The translations under genes were made by a program, and so were the position numbers. 64,000 nucleotides of DNA from an uncultured Carboxylicivirga sp. Lineage in GTDB: Bacteria > Bacteroidota > Bacteroidia > Bacteroidales > Marinilabiliaceae. The stretch is taken from positions 372,001 through 436,000 of the forward strand of contig CANNEA010000003.1 in the NCBI GenBank assembly GCA_947503525.1, in the 5' to 3' direction. Under the pieces are notes generated by a model that made no database searches, had not been told where the DNA came from, and worked only from the letters and a program-made list of their open reading frames with translations. Shown piece after piece: positions 44,664 through 53,798 of the stretch (the first letter of the stretch is position 1; the number at the start of each line of letters is the position of its first letter).

Positions 44664-45698
44664 ATGGCCAAAAAAGAAGGTGCTAAAGGCGAAATTACAA
44701 TAAATGATATAGCAAAGGAACTTAATATTGCTACATCAACTGTTTCCAGAGCATTAAATGATAGCAATAAGATAAGTGATGCAACTAAAAAAAAGGTGCA
44801 GGCTGTCGCTCAGGAAATGGGGTATGAGTTAAATTTGGTGGCTTCCAGTCTTTCGAAAAACAAGACTAATATTATCGGTGTAATTGTTCCTTCGATTAAT
44901 AGTCAGTTCTTTTCCAAAGCCCTAAGTGCCATTCAGAAAGAGGCCAAGTTAGCTGGGTATAATGTAATTATTAGCCAAACCAATGAGAGCTTTGAGCAAG
45001 AAGTTGAAGTGCTGAAGGTTATGAATTCGGCTAGGGTAGATGGACTAATAGTTAGTTTAAGTATTGAAACCAAGTCGATAAGTCATTTTAACGCCCTTGT
45101 TAAAAAGAAGGTGCCGATCGCTATGTTTGATCGCGTAAATTATGATGTGCCAGGAGCCAAAGTGGTGGTTGATAATTATGAGGCTTCGTATAAAGCAACG
45201 GAGCATTTGGCTAAAATTGGTTGTAAAAGAATTGCACACCTGGCAGGTCCATTGGGCTGTAAAGTATTTGATGAGCGAGCTGATGGATTTAAGGATGCTT
45301 TGAAAAATAGTAATCTCGACCTGTATCCTCAGTTTTTATTATCCTGTGATTTAAGTGATAAAGATGCCAGAGAAGCTCTGCAAATATGGATGACGCAAAG
45401 TGAAAGGCCTGATGGTATTGTTGTATCAAATGCTTCCGCAGGTTTGGTTCTAACTGGTGCTGTTAAAAGTTACGGGATTTCAATTCCTGATAATTTATCT
45501 ATTATCTCGCTTGGTAATGAACGTTGTAATGAATTAATGGTGCCTTCTCTGTCAGCTATTGATATGCCTGGAGAAGAGATGGGTAAAACGGTCACTAAAA
45601 AACTCCTTAAGCAAATTGATTCCAAAACAATAGATGATTCGATAGTTGTAAAGCCTTTTCGTTTATTAATTAGAAATTCAACATTTAAAAAGGCCTGA
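44664..45698 (+). CDS. LacI/GalR-family transcriptional regulator of the PUL
   Basis: A 344-residue repressor-type regulator. The N-terminal HTH is canonical (ITINDIAKELNIATSTVSRALNDSNKISDATKKKVQAVAQEMGYELN), followed by a periplasmic-binding-protein-like effector domain (IGVIVPSINSQFFSKALSAIQKEA; SNASAGLVLTGAVKSYGISIPDNLSII). About 18 acidic and basic residues precede the HTH, longer than usual. The only LacI-type regulator in the window, it lies between two matching palindromes of the LacI type (38475-38508 and 45837-45856), so autonomous local control of susC and GH2 is likely. The inducer would be a sugar or sugar phosphate from the pathway, perhaps glucosamine-derived (inference). Confidence 0.92.
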   Translation: MAKKEGAKGEITINDIAKELNIATSTVSRALNDSNKISDATKKKVQAVAQEMGYELNLVASSLSKNKTNIIGVIVPSINSQFFSKALSAIQKEAKLAGYNVIISQTNESFEQEVEVLKVMNSARVDGLIVSLSIETKSISHFNALVKKKVPIAMFDRVNYDVPGAKVVVDNYEASYKATEHLAKIGCKRIAHLAGPLGCKVFDERADGFKDALKNSNLDLYPQFLLSCDLSDKDAREALQIWMTQSERPDGIVVSNASAGLVLTGAVKSYGISIPDNLSIISLGNERCNELMVPSLSAIDMPGEEMGKTVTKKLLKQIDSKTIDDSIVVKPFRLLIRNSTFKKA

Positions 45699-45836
45699 TC
45701 AGCTTTCTTCCTTTACTTTTCTTATAGAATATACATTGTGATGTAATAGTAGTGGCTTGGATTAGTAGTCCATCAGCTGTCAGCGTCAATTATTATTCTG
45801 CTATAATTGTTAATGAAAATTAATTATGCAAATATA

Positions 45837-45879
45837 TAATGCAACCGCTTGCATTAATCAAATATTAACTGCATTTTTA
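45837..45879 (+). promoter_or_regulatory. LacI-type operator upstream of the GH2 gene
   Basis: TAATGCAA and TTGCATTA are perfect 8-base arms around CCGC, giving TGCAACCGCTTGCA, one base different from the susC operator core. As at susC, TTGC in the right arm (45849-45852) can act as a -33 box, followed by exactly 19 bases and CATTTTTA (45872-45879), a weak -7 box. This suggests coordinated control of both halves of the PUL. Confidence 0.75.
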
Positions 45880-45919
45880 CATCGTCAATATTAGGATTCA
45901 TATATTAAATATTTATTCG

Positions 45920-48553
45920 ATGCAGCTATTTAATCTAAAACACAATCTCTTTATTCTATTATTATTAACCATCATTTCGTGTAAGCCCATGGAAGATAAA
46001 TTTAAAACGATAAGTTTAAATGAAGGATGGCAAATTCAATCATCTGAAATAGTAACTGAATCAGGGGACATAATAAGTGAAGCGGAATTTGAATCAGGTT
46101 CCTGGATAAGCGGTGATATACCTGCTACGGTTATTTCTATATTAAGACAAAATGGTGAATATGCCGATATGTTTGTTGGTGATAATATTGAAGCCATTGA
46201 TAAGGAGCGGTTTAAAAAAGTATGGTGGTATCGTAAAGATTTTGAGGTTCAAAAGCAGGAAGGATCATTCTATCAATTACGTTTCGAAGGTCTTAATTAC
46301 AAAGCCAATATTTGGGTGAATGGGAAGTTAGTGGCTGGAAGTGATATCATTGAGGGTGCTTTTGGAAGATGGACTTTAGATGTTAGTAACTATGTGCTTA
46401 AAGGTAAAAATGTTGTTGCAGTTGAAGTTTTTCCACCAAAAAGAGGTGATTTGACTATCGGATTTGTGGATTGGAACCCGGCTGCTCCAGACGAAAATAT
46501 GGGATTGTGGAGAGGCGTAAAGTTGATCGAATCTGCAGCGGTTACAATCGAATCTCCAATGGTCTCTTCTAAAATTAGTAAAGACCATAGCAAAGCCACT
46601 ATTGCAATTAATGCATTAGTTACCAATCTGAGTTCTGATAAGCAAGTAGTTAATGTAATTGCTGAAGTTGAGGGGGTTGGTGTGTTGCAAAAGAAGGTGG
46701 AAGTGGAGCCTAAGCAAGAGCTTGACGTCATTTTCTCAGCCGATGAATTTAGTGAGCTCAATGTGAGTAATCCAAAACTGTGGTGGCCAAATAACTTGGG
46801 TGATCCTAACTTATACAATCTTAAATTAAGTGCTCAACTTAATGGTATTGTTTCAGATATTGATAAGTCCAGGTTTGGTATTCGACAAGTGGATGAATAC
46901 TTAACAAAAGATGGACACAAAGGCTATAAAATTAATGGAGAACCGATAATTATTAAAGGTGCTGGTTGGGTTGATGACATGATGTTGGCAGATTCTGATG
47001 AAAAAGTTATTGCTCAGGTCGAATACGTCAAGCACATGAATATGAATTGTATTCGTTTGGAAGGTTTTTGGGGAAAAAACAAAACCTTATACGATGCTGC
47101 TGATGAAAATGGACTTCTTTTAATGATTGGATGGAGTTGTCATTGGGAGTGGGAAGCTTACTGTGGCCGTCCTGAAACACATTTTATGGCCATTACCGGA
47201 AAGGAAGAGATTGAACGACATGCTCAGTCCTATCGCGATCAGGTACTGTATTTAAGAAATCACCCTAGTGTTTTTCTATGGGTTTTTGGTAGCGATAAGT
47301 TGCCGGTAGCTGAATTAGAAGCAAAACTGAATAACTATATAAGTGATGTAGATGGCTCCCGTCCATTGTTGGCCAGTTGTAAGTATCAGGATTTTGGAAC
47401 AGATTTTTATAATACCAGTGAAGTTACGGGTCCAACCGGAGTTAAAATGTTAGGACCTTATTCTTATGTTCCACCAAGATATTGGTATGTTGACAGTATA
47501 GCCGGTGGAGCTTATGGTTTTAATACAGAAACTGGCCCTGGAGCACAAGTGCCGCCATTGGAAAGTATTAAAAAAATGATTCCTGAAGAGAATCTTTGGC
47601 CAATCAATGAAATGTGGAATTATCATTGTGGTCGTCATGAATTTGGATCTTTGGATCGCTATCTAACGGCGTTTAATGCAAGGTATGGTGAAAGTACCTC
47701 TTTGGAGGATTTTACATTCAGAGCACAGGTGGCAAATTATGAAGCATTACGTCCGATGTTTGAGGCTTTTCAGGTAAATAGAAATGAGCAGGCTACAGGA
47801 GTCATTCAATGGATGTTAAATTCGGCATGGCCGGAAATGTTTTGGCAACTATATGATTATTACTTAGTACCTAATGGGGCGTTTTATGCTACAAAAAAAG
47901 CATGTCAGCCGTTAAGTGCTATTTACGATTATGGGGATCACAGTATTTATTTAAGTAATGATCTATTAACACAACAAGAGGGCTTGAGTGTACTTGTTAA
48001 GTTGTTTGACACTAATTCCAAAGAGTTATATACTGAATCGATAGAAGTACTTGCTGAGGCAAATAATACTCTGCAAATATTAGCCTTGCCGGAGCTAAAA
48101 AATTTAAGCGAAACTTACTTTTTATCTCTGCAGATAGAGCAGAATAATAAAATTGTATCAGATAATTTCTATTGGTTATCAAAATCCCTTGATGAAATGG
48201 ATTTTCCGAAAACATCATGGGTGGGCACTCCTCAAAGTGAGTTTGCGAATTTGAAAGGTTTGCAGAATTTGCCGGAAGCCAAGGTAACTTATAAGTGGAT
48301 TGAAGAAAGTAGGGGAGACGATCAGGTATTTCAATGCAAGTTGACTAATAATAGCGAGGTGATTGCCTTTTTTGTAGAAACAGCTGTGTTAAATGCGGCT
48401 ACGCAGGAAACAATAGTTCCGGTGTTTTGGAATGATAATTATATATCACTGTTACCAGGTGAATCAAAAGTTCTTGAGGCTAAAATCAATAAAGAACAGC
48501 TTCAGGCCGCAGGTAAAACCGAATTAAGAGTTAGAGGGATAAATATAAAATAA
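45920..48553 (+). CDS. Glycoside hydrolase family 2, exo-beta-D-glucosaminidase-like lipoprotein
   Basis: An 877-residue exported GH2. The N-terminus carries a lipobox-type signal (LFILLLLTIISCKPME). Domain order: jelly-roll sugar-binding domain (WWYRKDFEV, LRFEGLNYKANIWVNGK), Ig-like domain, TIM barrel (GFWGKNKTLYDAADENGLLLMIGWSCHWEW) and C-terminal Ig-like domains. The usual GH2 acid/base Asn-Glu is replaced by GSD (Asp 459), and the nucleophile Glu 537 lies in FNTETGPG. As I recall, that Asp/Glu pair defines the exo-beta-D-glucosaminidase subfamily (CsxA), rather than beta-mannosidases or beta-galactosidases. It should release glucosamine from the non-reducing ends of chitosan oligomers. 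It has its own LacI operator and starts the second PUL transcript. Confidence 0.85.
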   Translation: MQLFNLKHNLFILLLLTIISCKPMEDKFKTISLNEGWQIQSSEIVTESGDIISEAEFESGSWISGDIPATVISILRQNGEYADMFVGDNIEAIDKERFKKVWWYRKDFEVQKQEGSFYQLRFEGLNYKANIWVNGKLVAGSDIIEGAFGRWTLDVSNYVLKGKNVVAVEVFPPKRGDLTIGFVDWNPAAPDENMGLWRGVKLIESAAVTIESPMVSSKISKDHSKATIAINALVTNLSSDKQVVNVIAEVEGVGVLQKKVEVEPKQELDVIFSADEFSELNVSNPKLWWPNNLGDPNLYNLKLSAQLNGIVSDIDKSRFGIRQVDEYLTKDGHKGYKINGEPIIIKGAGWVDDMMLADSDEKVIAQVEYVKHMNMNCIRLEGFWGKNKTLYDAADENGLLLMIGWSCHWEWEAYCGRPETHFMAITGKEEIERHAQSYRDQVLYLRNHPSVFLWVFGSDKLPVAELEAKLNNYISDVDGSRPLLASCKYQDFGTDFYNTSEVTGPTGVKMLGPYSYVPPRYWYVDSIAGGAYGFNTETGPGAQVPPLESIKKMIPEENLWPINEMWNYHCGRHEFGSLDRYLTAFNARYGESTSLEDFTFRAQVANYEALRPMFEAFQVNRNEQATGVIQWMLNSAWPEMFWQLYDYYLVPNGAFYATKKACQPLSAIYDYGDHSIYLSNDLLTQQEGLSVLVKLFDTNSKELYTESIEVLAEANNTLQILALPELKNLSETYFLSLQIEQNNKIVSDNFYWLSKSLDEMDFPKTSWVGTPQSEFANLKGLQNLPEAKVTYKWIEESRGDDQVFQCKLTNNSEVIAFFVETAVLNAATQETIVPVFWNDNYISLLPGESKVLEAKINKEQLQAAGKTELRVRGINIK

Positions 48554-48597
48554 GAGAAATTAAAGTTTATTATTGAGAGATAAACCTTAAGTGTTGT

Positions 48598-48650
48598 TCA
48601 GAAGACAGAAGCTGTAATGTTATAGCAATATATGGTTTCTGTTCTTCTGA
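48598..48650 (+). other. Stem-loop between GH2 and the first ROK gene
   Basis: TCAGAAGACAGAA and TTCTGTTCTTCTGA form a stem of about 13 bp with one bulge. It is not followed by a T run, so an intercistronic processing or mRNA-stabilising element is more likely than a terminator. Confidence 0.4.
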
Positions 48651-48711
48651 TAAATTCTTTGCATTAGCATCATAATGGCTAAGAGCGTTGTAAAATGGGG
48701 AAATTGTAAGT

Positions 48712-49575
48712 ATGGATAATTTTAAGAATATTATAGGAGTTGATTTAGGAGGTACTAATATGCGGGCTGGACTGGTACAGAACGATAAGATTATAAAAAA
48801 GTCAGCTTGTCGAGTGCCAGTTACTGATAAGTCAGAGGAGGTTACAAATGCCTTAATTGCAACTATTGAGGATGTAATAACGCCGGATGTTGAAGGAATT
48901 GGAGTTGGTGTGCCTAGTCTGGTTAAATCAGGAGAAGGAATTGTTTATGATGTGCAGAATATTCCATCATGGAAAGAGATTCACCTAAAAGAAATATTAG
49001 AGGCTCATTTTAAGTTGCCTGTATATATTAACAACGATGCTAACTGTTTTGCAGTAGGAGAGCGCTTTTTTGGTGAAGGAAAGAAGTTTAGCGATTTTGT
49101 TGGTTTAATCACCGGCACGGGATTAGGTGCAGGTATCATTAAGAAAGGACATCTTTTAAGCGATCAGAATTGCGGGGCAGGAGAATTTGGTATGATACCA
49201 TATTTGGATAATGATTATGAATATTATTGTAGTGGTCAGTTTTTCCAAAACTTTTATAATGCCGATGGTGGAAAAATGGCCAGAAAGGCCATGGATGATG
49301 ATGATTCAGCCTTAGCTGCTTTTAATGCATATGGTAAGCATTTGGGCAAAGCTATAAAAGTTATTTTACTTACAGTTGACCCGGAGGCAATTGTAATAGG
49401 AGGCTCTGTATCAAAGTCATTTGAATTATATAAAGAGGCCATGTGGAACGAGATCTCTACGCATCCTTTTAGTTTTGCCATTGAAAACCTAAAAATTGTA
49501 CCATCCAATGTTGAAGAAATAGCTATTTTAGGTGCGGCAGCATTATATATTGATGCGCAAAGTGAAATAGATTAA
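48712..49575 (+). CDS. ROK-family sugar kinase
   Basis: A 287-residue cytoplasmic kinase of the ROK family. The phosphate-binding motif is intact (IIGVDLGGTNMRAGLV), the catalytic Asp is in INNDANCFAVGE, and the second phosphate/adenosine region is LITGTGLGAGII. The zinc-binding H-x-n-C-x-C-G-x2-G-C cluster of typical ROK kinases is missing; instead GAGEFGMIPYLDNDYEYYCSGQ is seen. Its position after an exo-glucosaminidase suggests glucosamine or another hexosamine as substrate; glucose is also possible. It is followed after 15 bases by a paralogue. Confidence 0.87.
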   Translation: MDNFKNIIGVDLGGTNMRAGLVQNDKIIKKSACRVPVTDKSEEVTNALIATIEDVITPDVEGIGVGVPSLVKSGEGIVYDVQNIPSWKEIHLKEILEAHFKLPVYINNDANCFAVGERFFGEGKKFSDFVGLITGTGLGAGIIKKGHLLSDQNCGAGEFGMIPYLDNDYEYYCSGQFFQNFYNADGGKMARKAMDDDDSALAAFNAYGKHLGKAIKVILLTVDPEAIVIGGSVSKSFELYKEAMWNEISTHPFSFAIENLKIVPSNVEEIAILGAAALYIDAQSEID

Positions 49576-49590
49576 AAAAAGAACGGAATT

Positions 49591-50463
49591 ATGATTCAAG
49601 ATATGACTCTCCAAAATCAATGTGCCATAGGTGTATACCTTGGTGGTAAACTACTTCGTGTCGGTAGAGTTAAAAACAATACGGTGGAGGCGTCACACGA
49701 ACGAGAAATCAATAATCACGATTCTGAGGAAGCTATTTTGCAAGAGGTGATGGATGCTATTGATCAGGTTTTTAATAGCGAAGTTGGCGGTATTGGTATT
49801 GGTGTGCCAAGTTTGGTTGATGTGTCGAAAGGAATTGTTTATAATGTTGAACATATTCCAGCCTGGCGCGAAGTACATTTAGCCGATTTATTAACGGAAC
49901 GTTATAAGGTTAATGTGTTTGTTAATAATGATGCCAACTGTTTTACCATTGGAGAAAAGTATTTTGGAAAGGGACGAAAATATGCAAATCTGGTTGGTGT
50001 AATTGTAGGCGTAGGTTTGGGTTGTGGTGTAATCACTGATAATCGTTTATACTCGGGAACCAACTGTGGTGCGGGTGAATTCGGTTGTATTCCTTATCGC
50101 GATCATAACTATGAATACTACTGCACAAGTAACTACTTTGATGTGAAGTATGGCTTAAAACCTGATGCATTATATGCCCGAGCCAAGAAGAACGATAAAA
50201 TTGCTTTGGCGATTTTAGAGCAATTTGGTTTTGATTTTGGGCAAGCCATTAAAACGATTCTATATACTTACGATCCCGAATGTATTGTGATTGGAGGATC
50301 GATAAGTCGCTTTTTTAAGTTTTTTGAAGAATCGATGTGGAAGATCATCAAGAAATTTCAATACGAAAAGACGGTTGAAAAACTAAAGATTGAAGTGAGT
50401 GATCAAAGTGATATTGCTGTACTTGGTGCGGCAGCTTTGTATTACGATGCTATAAAAAAATAA
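49591..50463 (+). CDS. ROK-family protein with degenerate phosphate-binding motif
   Basis: A 290-residue paralogue of the preceding ROK kinase. Most of the fold is conserved (EVGGIGIGVPSLVDVSKGIVYNVEHIPAWREVHL; VNNDANCFTIGEKYFGKGRKYANLVGVIVGVGLG; GAGEFGCIPYRDHNYEYYC), including the catalytic Asp in NNDANCF. The first motif, however, is IGVYLGGKLLRVG instead of GVDLGGTN-x-R-x-G: the metal/phosphate Asp is Tyr and the Thr is Lys. The zinc cluster is absent, as in its neighbour. It may be a pseudokinase that binds sugar as a sensor or partner of the first kinase, or an enzyme with altered nucleotide binding. The DNA at 49631 (ggtgtataccttggtggtaa) supports the substitution. Confidence 0.8.
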   Translation: MIQDMTLQNQCAIGVYLGGKLLRVGRVKNNTVEASHEREINNHDSEEAILQEVMDAIDQVFNSEVGGIGIGVPSLVDVSKGIVYNVEHIPAWREVHLADLLTERYKVNVFVNNDANCFTIGEKYFGKGRKYANLVGVIVGVGLGCGVITDNRLYSGTNCGAGEFGCIPYRDHNYEYYCTSNYFDVKYGLKPDALYARAKKNDKIALAILEQFGFDFGQAIKTILYTYDPECIVIGGSISRFFKFFEESMWKIIKKFQYEKTVEKLKIEVSDQSDIAVLGAAALYYDAIKK

Positions 50464-50576
50464 ATTGTTGAATATGTAGAAGGATTAGCCATGCTGATTC
50501 GCCAATAACGGGGGTAATTCAACTCTATCGAATAAAATTGAACTGCCTAAATTCGAGTACTTTAAAACTTAGAAAA

Positions 50577-52352
50577 ATGAATAAACTAATTCTATTTTTT
50601 GCTTTGATACTTATGGTTTCCTGTTCATCACAGAAAGAGGATAATTCAACTGTTTTGATAAATCATTTGGGTTATCATAGCAATGCCATAAAAAAGCTTG
50701 TATTTCAAACGACTAGTCAATCAAAGCCTACAAAATTTGAAGTGCTTGACTTGAATGGAGATGTTGTTTTTGGAGGTCAATTTATGGAAGGAGATGGCCA
50801 GGTAGATAATTGGCATAAGGGAAAAGCTTTCGAGGGGGATTTTACTCAGCTAGACAAAGCCGGCCAATACCTGGTGAGAGTACAATTAAAAAACAAGAAG
50901 TTTGAATCCTCCATCTTCGAGATAAGGTCGACAGCACTTGCTCCGGAGTTGTTACCTCTCTTGTTGGACGGTTTTAAATCACAGCGTTGTAAAGATCCAT
51001 ATAACTCAAAGGATAAGAAAATGAGTTTTTATGGCGATCGAAATGACACAGTTGATGTTAGTGGTGGATGGTATGATGCTTCAGGGGAGAAGGGTAAATA
51101 TCTAAGTCATCTGAATTTTTCAAACTATATGTGTCCTCAGCAGTTGCCAATGATGGTTTGGAATTTATTGGAAACAGCTTCTTATGTGCAAGGGAATTTG
51201 GGAAGTGAAATTGAAGAGGAAGCCGCATTTGGTGCAGACTATTTGGTGAGAGTACAGGATCAAATAGGCTATTTTTACACAACTGTATTTGCCAATTGGA
51301 CAAAGGATCCAGAACAACGTCAAATTGCTGCATATGAAGGTCAGGATGGAAGGAAAAATGCCAATTATCAGGCCGCATTCAGAGAAGGAGGAGGCATGGC
51401 CATAGCAGCATTGGCTCGTATGTCACAATTAAATATTCATGGTGTGTTCGATAGCGGAAAATACCTTGATGCTGCTATTAAGGGCTTTGAACATCTATTG
51501 GAGAATAATCTGAAATATACGAATGACGGTAAAGAGAACATCATTGATGATTATTGCGCATTACTGGCTGCTAAAGAGCTATATAAGGCAACTAATGATA
51601 AAAACTATCTGGATCATGCAAGAATAAGATCAAGAAATTTAGTGAATCGACTAATGGTAGATGATCAAATGGCCAATTGGCTTCGTGCTGACGATGAAGG
51701 TAATCGACCATATTTTCATGGGGCGGAGGCGGGACTCCCAATTATTGCATTATGCCAATACGTTCAAATCGAATCGGACGAAAAAAGATTTCAAGAGGCA
51801 ATCGCTCTTATTAGTCAATTGGTAGATTTTGAGGTTACAATTACCAAGCAAGTTTATAATCCATATGGATATGCTCGCCAGTATGTAAAAGCCATTGATG
51901 AATCTTCACCTCGTTCATCCTTTTTTATTCCTCATCAAAACGAAACCGGGTATTGGTGGCAAGGTGAAAATGCCAGAATAGCGTCTTTGGCAACAGCTTT
52001 GTTAATGGCCAGAGACATTTTAAAGGTTGAAAAGAGCATTCAAATTGATGAATATGCAAATAATCAAATAAACTGGATATTAGGTCTTAACCCTTATGAC
52101 ATGTGCATGTTGGAAGGGGCAGGACATAACAATCCAATTTATAAAGAAGGAGGAGTATCTTATAATTATTTAGGTGGGGTGTGCAATGGAATTACAGGAG
52201 GTTTTACAGATGAAACTGACATTGCTTTTATGCCTGAACCACAAAAAGATGATCCTGCGCAACGTTGGCGTTGGTCGGAACAATGGTTACAGCACGGAGG
52301 ATGGTTAATGCCTGCCTTGGCTCTGCAAGCTGCAACTAATGATATACCATAA
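50577..52352 (+). CDS. Glycoside hydrolase family 9 lipoprotein (endoglucanase/exo-glucosaminidase type)
   Basis: A 591-residue GH9 with a lipobox signal (MNKLILFFALILMVSCSSQ). Residues ~25-115 are the CelD-type Ig-like N-domain (VLINHLGYHSNAIKKLVFQT); the rest is the (alpha/alpha)6 barrel. In place of the endoglucanase motif DAGD it has GGWYDASGEKGKY, where Asp 167 fits the first Asp but the second is not at its usual place; the acid Glu 568 lies in RWRWSEQWLQHGGW. The change fits a GH9 group acting on amino-sugars, such as the exo-beta-D-glucosaminidases; cellulose-type substrates are not excluded. The frame is open from a TTG at 50538, but the ATG at 50577 gives a proper lipoprotein signal. 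Confidence 0.85.
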   Translation: MNKLILFFALILMVSCSSQKEDNSTVLINHLGYHSNAIKKLVFQTTSQSKPTKFEVLDLNGDVVFGGQFMEGDGQVDNWHKGKAFEGDFTQLDKAGQYLVRVQLKNKKFESSIFEIRSTALAPELLPLLLDGFKSQRCKDPYNSKDKKMSFYGDRNDTVDVSGGWYDASGEKGKYLSHLNFSNYMCPQQLPMMVWNLLETASYVQGNLGSEIEEEAAFGADYLVRVQDQIGYFYTTVFANWTKDPEQRQIAAYEGQDGRKNANYQAAFREGGGMAIAALARMSQLNIHGVFDSGKYLDAAIKGFEHLLENNLKYTNDGKENIIDDYCALLAAKELYKATNDKNYLDHARIRSRNLVNRLMVDDQMANWLRADDEGNRPYFHGAEAGLPIIALCQYVQIESDEKRFQEAIALISQLVDFEVTITKQVYNPYGYARQYVKAIDESSPRSSFFIPHQNETGYWWQGENARIASLATALLMARDILKVEKSIQIDEYANNQINWILGLNPYDMCMLEGAGHNNPIYKEGGVSYNYLGGVCNGITGGFTDETDIAFMPEPQKDDPAQRWRWSEQWLQHGGWLMPALALQAATNDIP

Positions 52353-52363
52353 ATCCTGGCTAT

Positions 52364-52410
52364 AAAATGAATTAAGGACTTCATCTCTAGATTGATCCTT
52401 AATTCATTTT
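52364..52410 (+). terminator. Perfect 15-bp hairpin between GH9 and GH8
   Basis: AAAATGAATTAAGGA and TCCTTAATTCATTTT pair without mismatch around a 17-base loop. The tail is only TTTT, partly in the stem, and the stem is AT-rich, so it may act as a weak terminator or attenuator lowering expression of GH8 and the following lipoprotein gene. Confidence 0.5.
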
Positions 52411-52455
52411 GTCATAGTTAGCTTAGTTACAGTAATCGAATCAAAAACCTAAATC

Positions 52456-53718
52456 ATGAAAAAACTTTTAACCATAATATTCACCAGCTCTTTATTTACA
52501 TTGAGTTGTAACGGTGGTGGACCGGATAATCTAAAACCGATCGTAGAAGAACCAGTTATTACTGATCCGATTAGGCCATTTCCTCAAAATAAAAATTTCA
52601 CCTTATGTATTAAACCTAATCATCAATCACAGGATCAATTAAATAATGATGTGATTGATTATTATAAATACTGGAAGTTGAAATATGTGAAAGCTTCAAA
52701 TGGTGTAACACCTGGTGGGGGATATTATTTGGCCATGAAAGGAACAGGAGGTGATGGTAATGAAATTACAACTTCTGAAGCACATGGCTATGGTATGATT
52801 GTTTTTGCTCTAATGGCCGGATATGATAAAGATGCCAAACAATTCTTTGATGGCTTCTTTAATATGTTTGATAAGCATCGCAGCACAACTAATCCTCATT
52901 TAATGTCTTGGGTAATTCATAAGACTGAGAAAGTAAGTTACGATCAGGGAAGTGCTACTGATGGTGATTTGGATATTGCCTATGCCTTACTACTGGCAGA
53001 TAAGCAATGGGGAAGTGATGGTAAAATCAATTATTTGTCGCATGCTAAAGAAATGATTAATAAAGGTATTAAGCTTGATGAGATGTCAAGCCAAACTAAG
53101 CGTGTTTTATTGGGTGACTGGGATACTAACCAATATTCTACCCGTTCGTCGGATTGGATGGCAGGACATTTTAGGGCTTTTAATAAAGCAACGAATGATA
53201 AATTTTGGCTTGATGCTATAGATGTTGTTTATGAATTAATAGAATCTATAACAGCTAATTATAGCTCAACAACCGGTTTAATGCCGGACTTTATTGTTGG
53301 ATCAACTCCTAAGCCTGCTCCGGAATATTATTTAAATGAGTTTAAAGAAACGGATGAATATAATTGGAATGCCTGCCGCTATCCTTGGCGTATCACAAGT
53401 GATTTTGCACATAATAATAATCAGGAAGCTCGAAAAGCCATGCTTAAACTTCTGGATTTTATCGTAGAGAAATCCAATGGGGACCCAAAGAAGATAAAGG
53501 CAGGGTATTATTTAAATGGAGATCCTTTAAATTCTTATTCCGATGCAGCATTTACTGCACCTTTAGTTACAGCAGCTATTGTGGATACGAAATATCAGGA
53601 TTTTCTGAATAAAGGTTGGGATGAAATAGTTCAAATGAGAAGCAGCTATTTCGGAGATACCATCGGAATGCTGAATTTACTTATGATTTCAGGTAATTGG
53701 TGGAATCCTTCAGAATAG
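52456..53718 (+). CDS. Glycoside hydrolase family 8 lipoprotein (chitosanase- or endoglucanase-type)
   Basis: A 420-residue GH8 exported as a lipoprotein (lipobox LFTLSCNGGG). The (alpha/alpha)6-barrel signatures are present: the proton donor Glu 108 in TTSEAHGYGMIVFALMAG, MSWVIHK, SATDGDLDIAYALLLADKQWG with Asp 169/171/173, and RSSDWMAGHFRAFNKAT. GH8 includes chitosanases, cellulases, licheninases and xylanases. The neighbouring exo-glucosaminidase-type GH2, GH9 and ROK genes favour an endo-acting chitosanase, which would cut the polymer outside the cell before import (inference from context). Confidence 0.83.
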   Translation: MKKLLTIIFTSSLFTLSCNGGGPDNLKPIVEEPVITDPIRPFPQNKNFTLCIKPNHQSQDQLNNDVIDYYKYWKLKYVKASNGVTPGGGYYLAMKGTGGDGNEITTSEAHGYGMIVFALMAGYDKDAKQFFDGFFNMFDKHRSTTNPHLMSWVIHKTEKVSYDQGSATDGDLDIAYALLLADKQWGSDGKINYLSHAKEMINKGIKLDEMSSQTKRVLLGDWDTNQYSTRSSDWMAGHFRAFNKATNDKFWLDAIDVVYELIESITANYSSTTGLMPDFIVGSTPKPAPEYYLNEFKETDEYNWNACRYPWRITSDFAHNNNQEARKAMLKLLDFIVEKSNGDPKKIKAGYYLNGDPLNSYSDAAFTAPLVTAAIVDTKYQDFLNKGWDEIVQMRSSYFGDTIGMLNLLMISGNWWNPSE

Positions 53719-53798
53719 AAAAGAGTAGATCAATTGATTATGGCTGGCATTATTATTGAGGTTAACAAACACCTATTCTTAACCTTAATTCTTTGCTC

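Noticed and set aside
46390-46818. 142-codon frame opposite GH2
   Set aside because: Ser/Thr-rich shadow of the GH2 gene with no domain.
45920-48553. Beta-mannosidase or beta-galactosidase as identity of the GH2
   Set aside because: The Asn-Glu acid/base of those groups is absent; GSD takes its place, as in exo-glucosaminidases.
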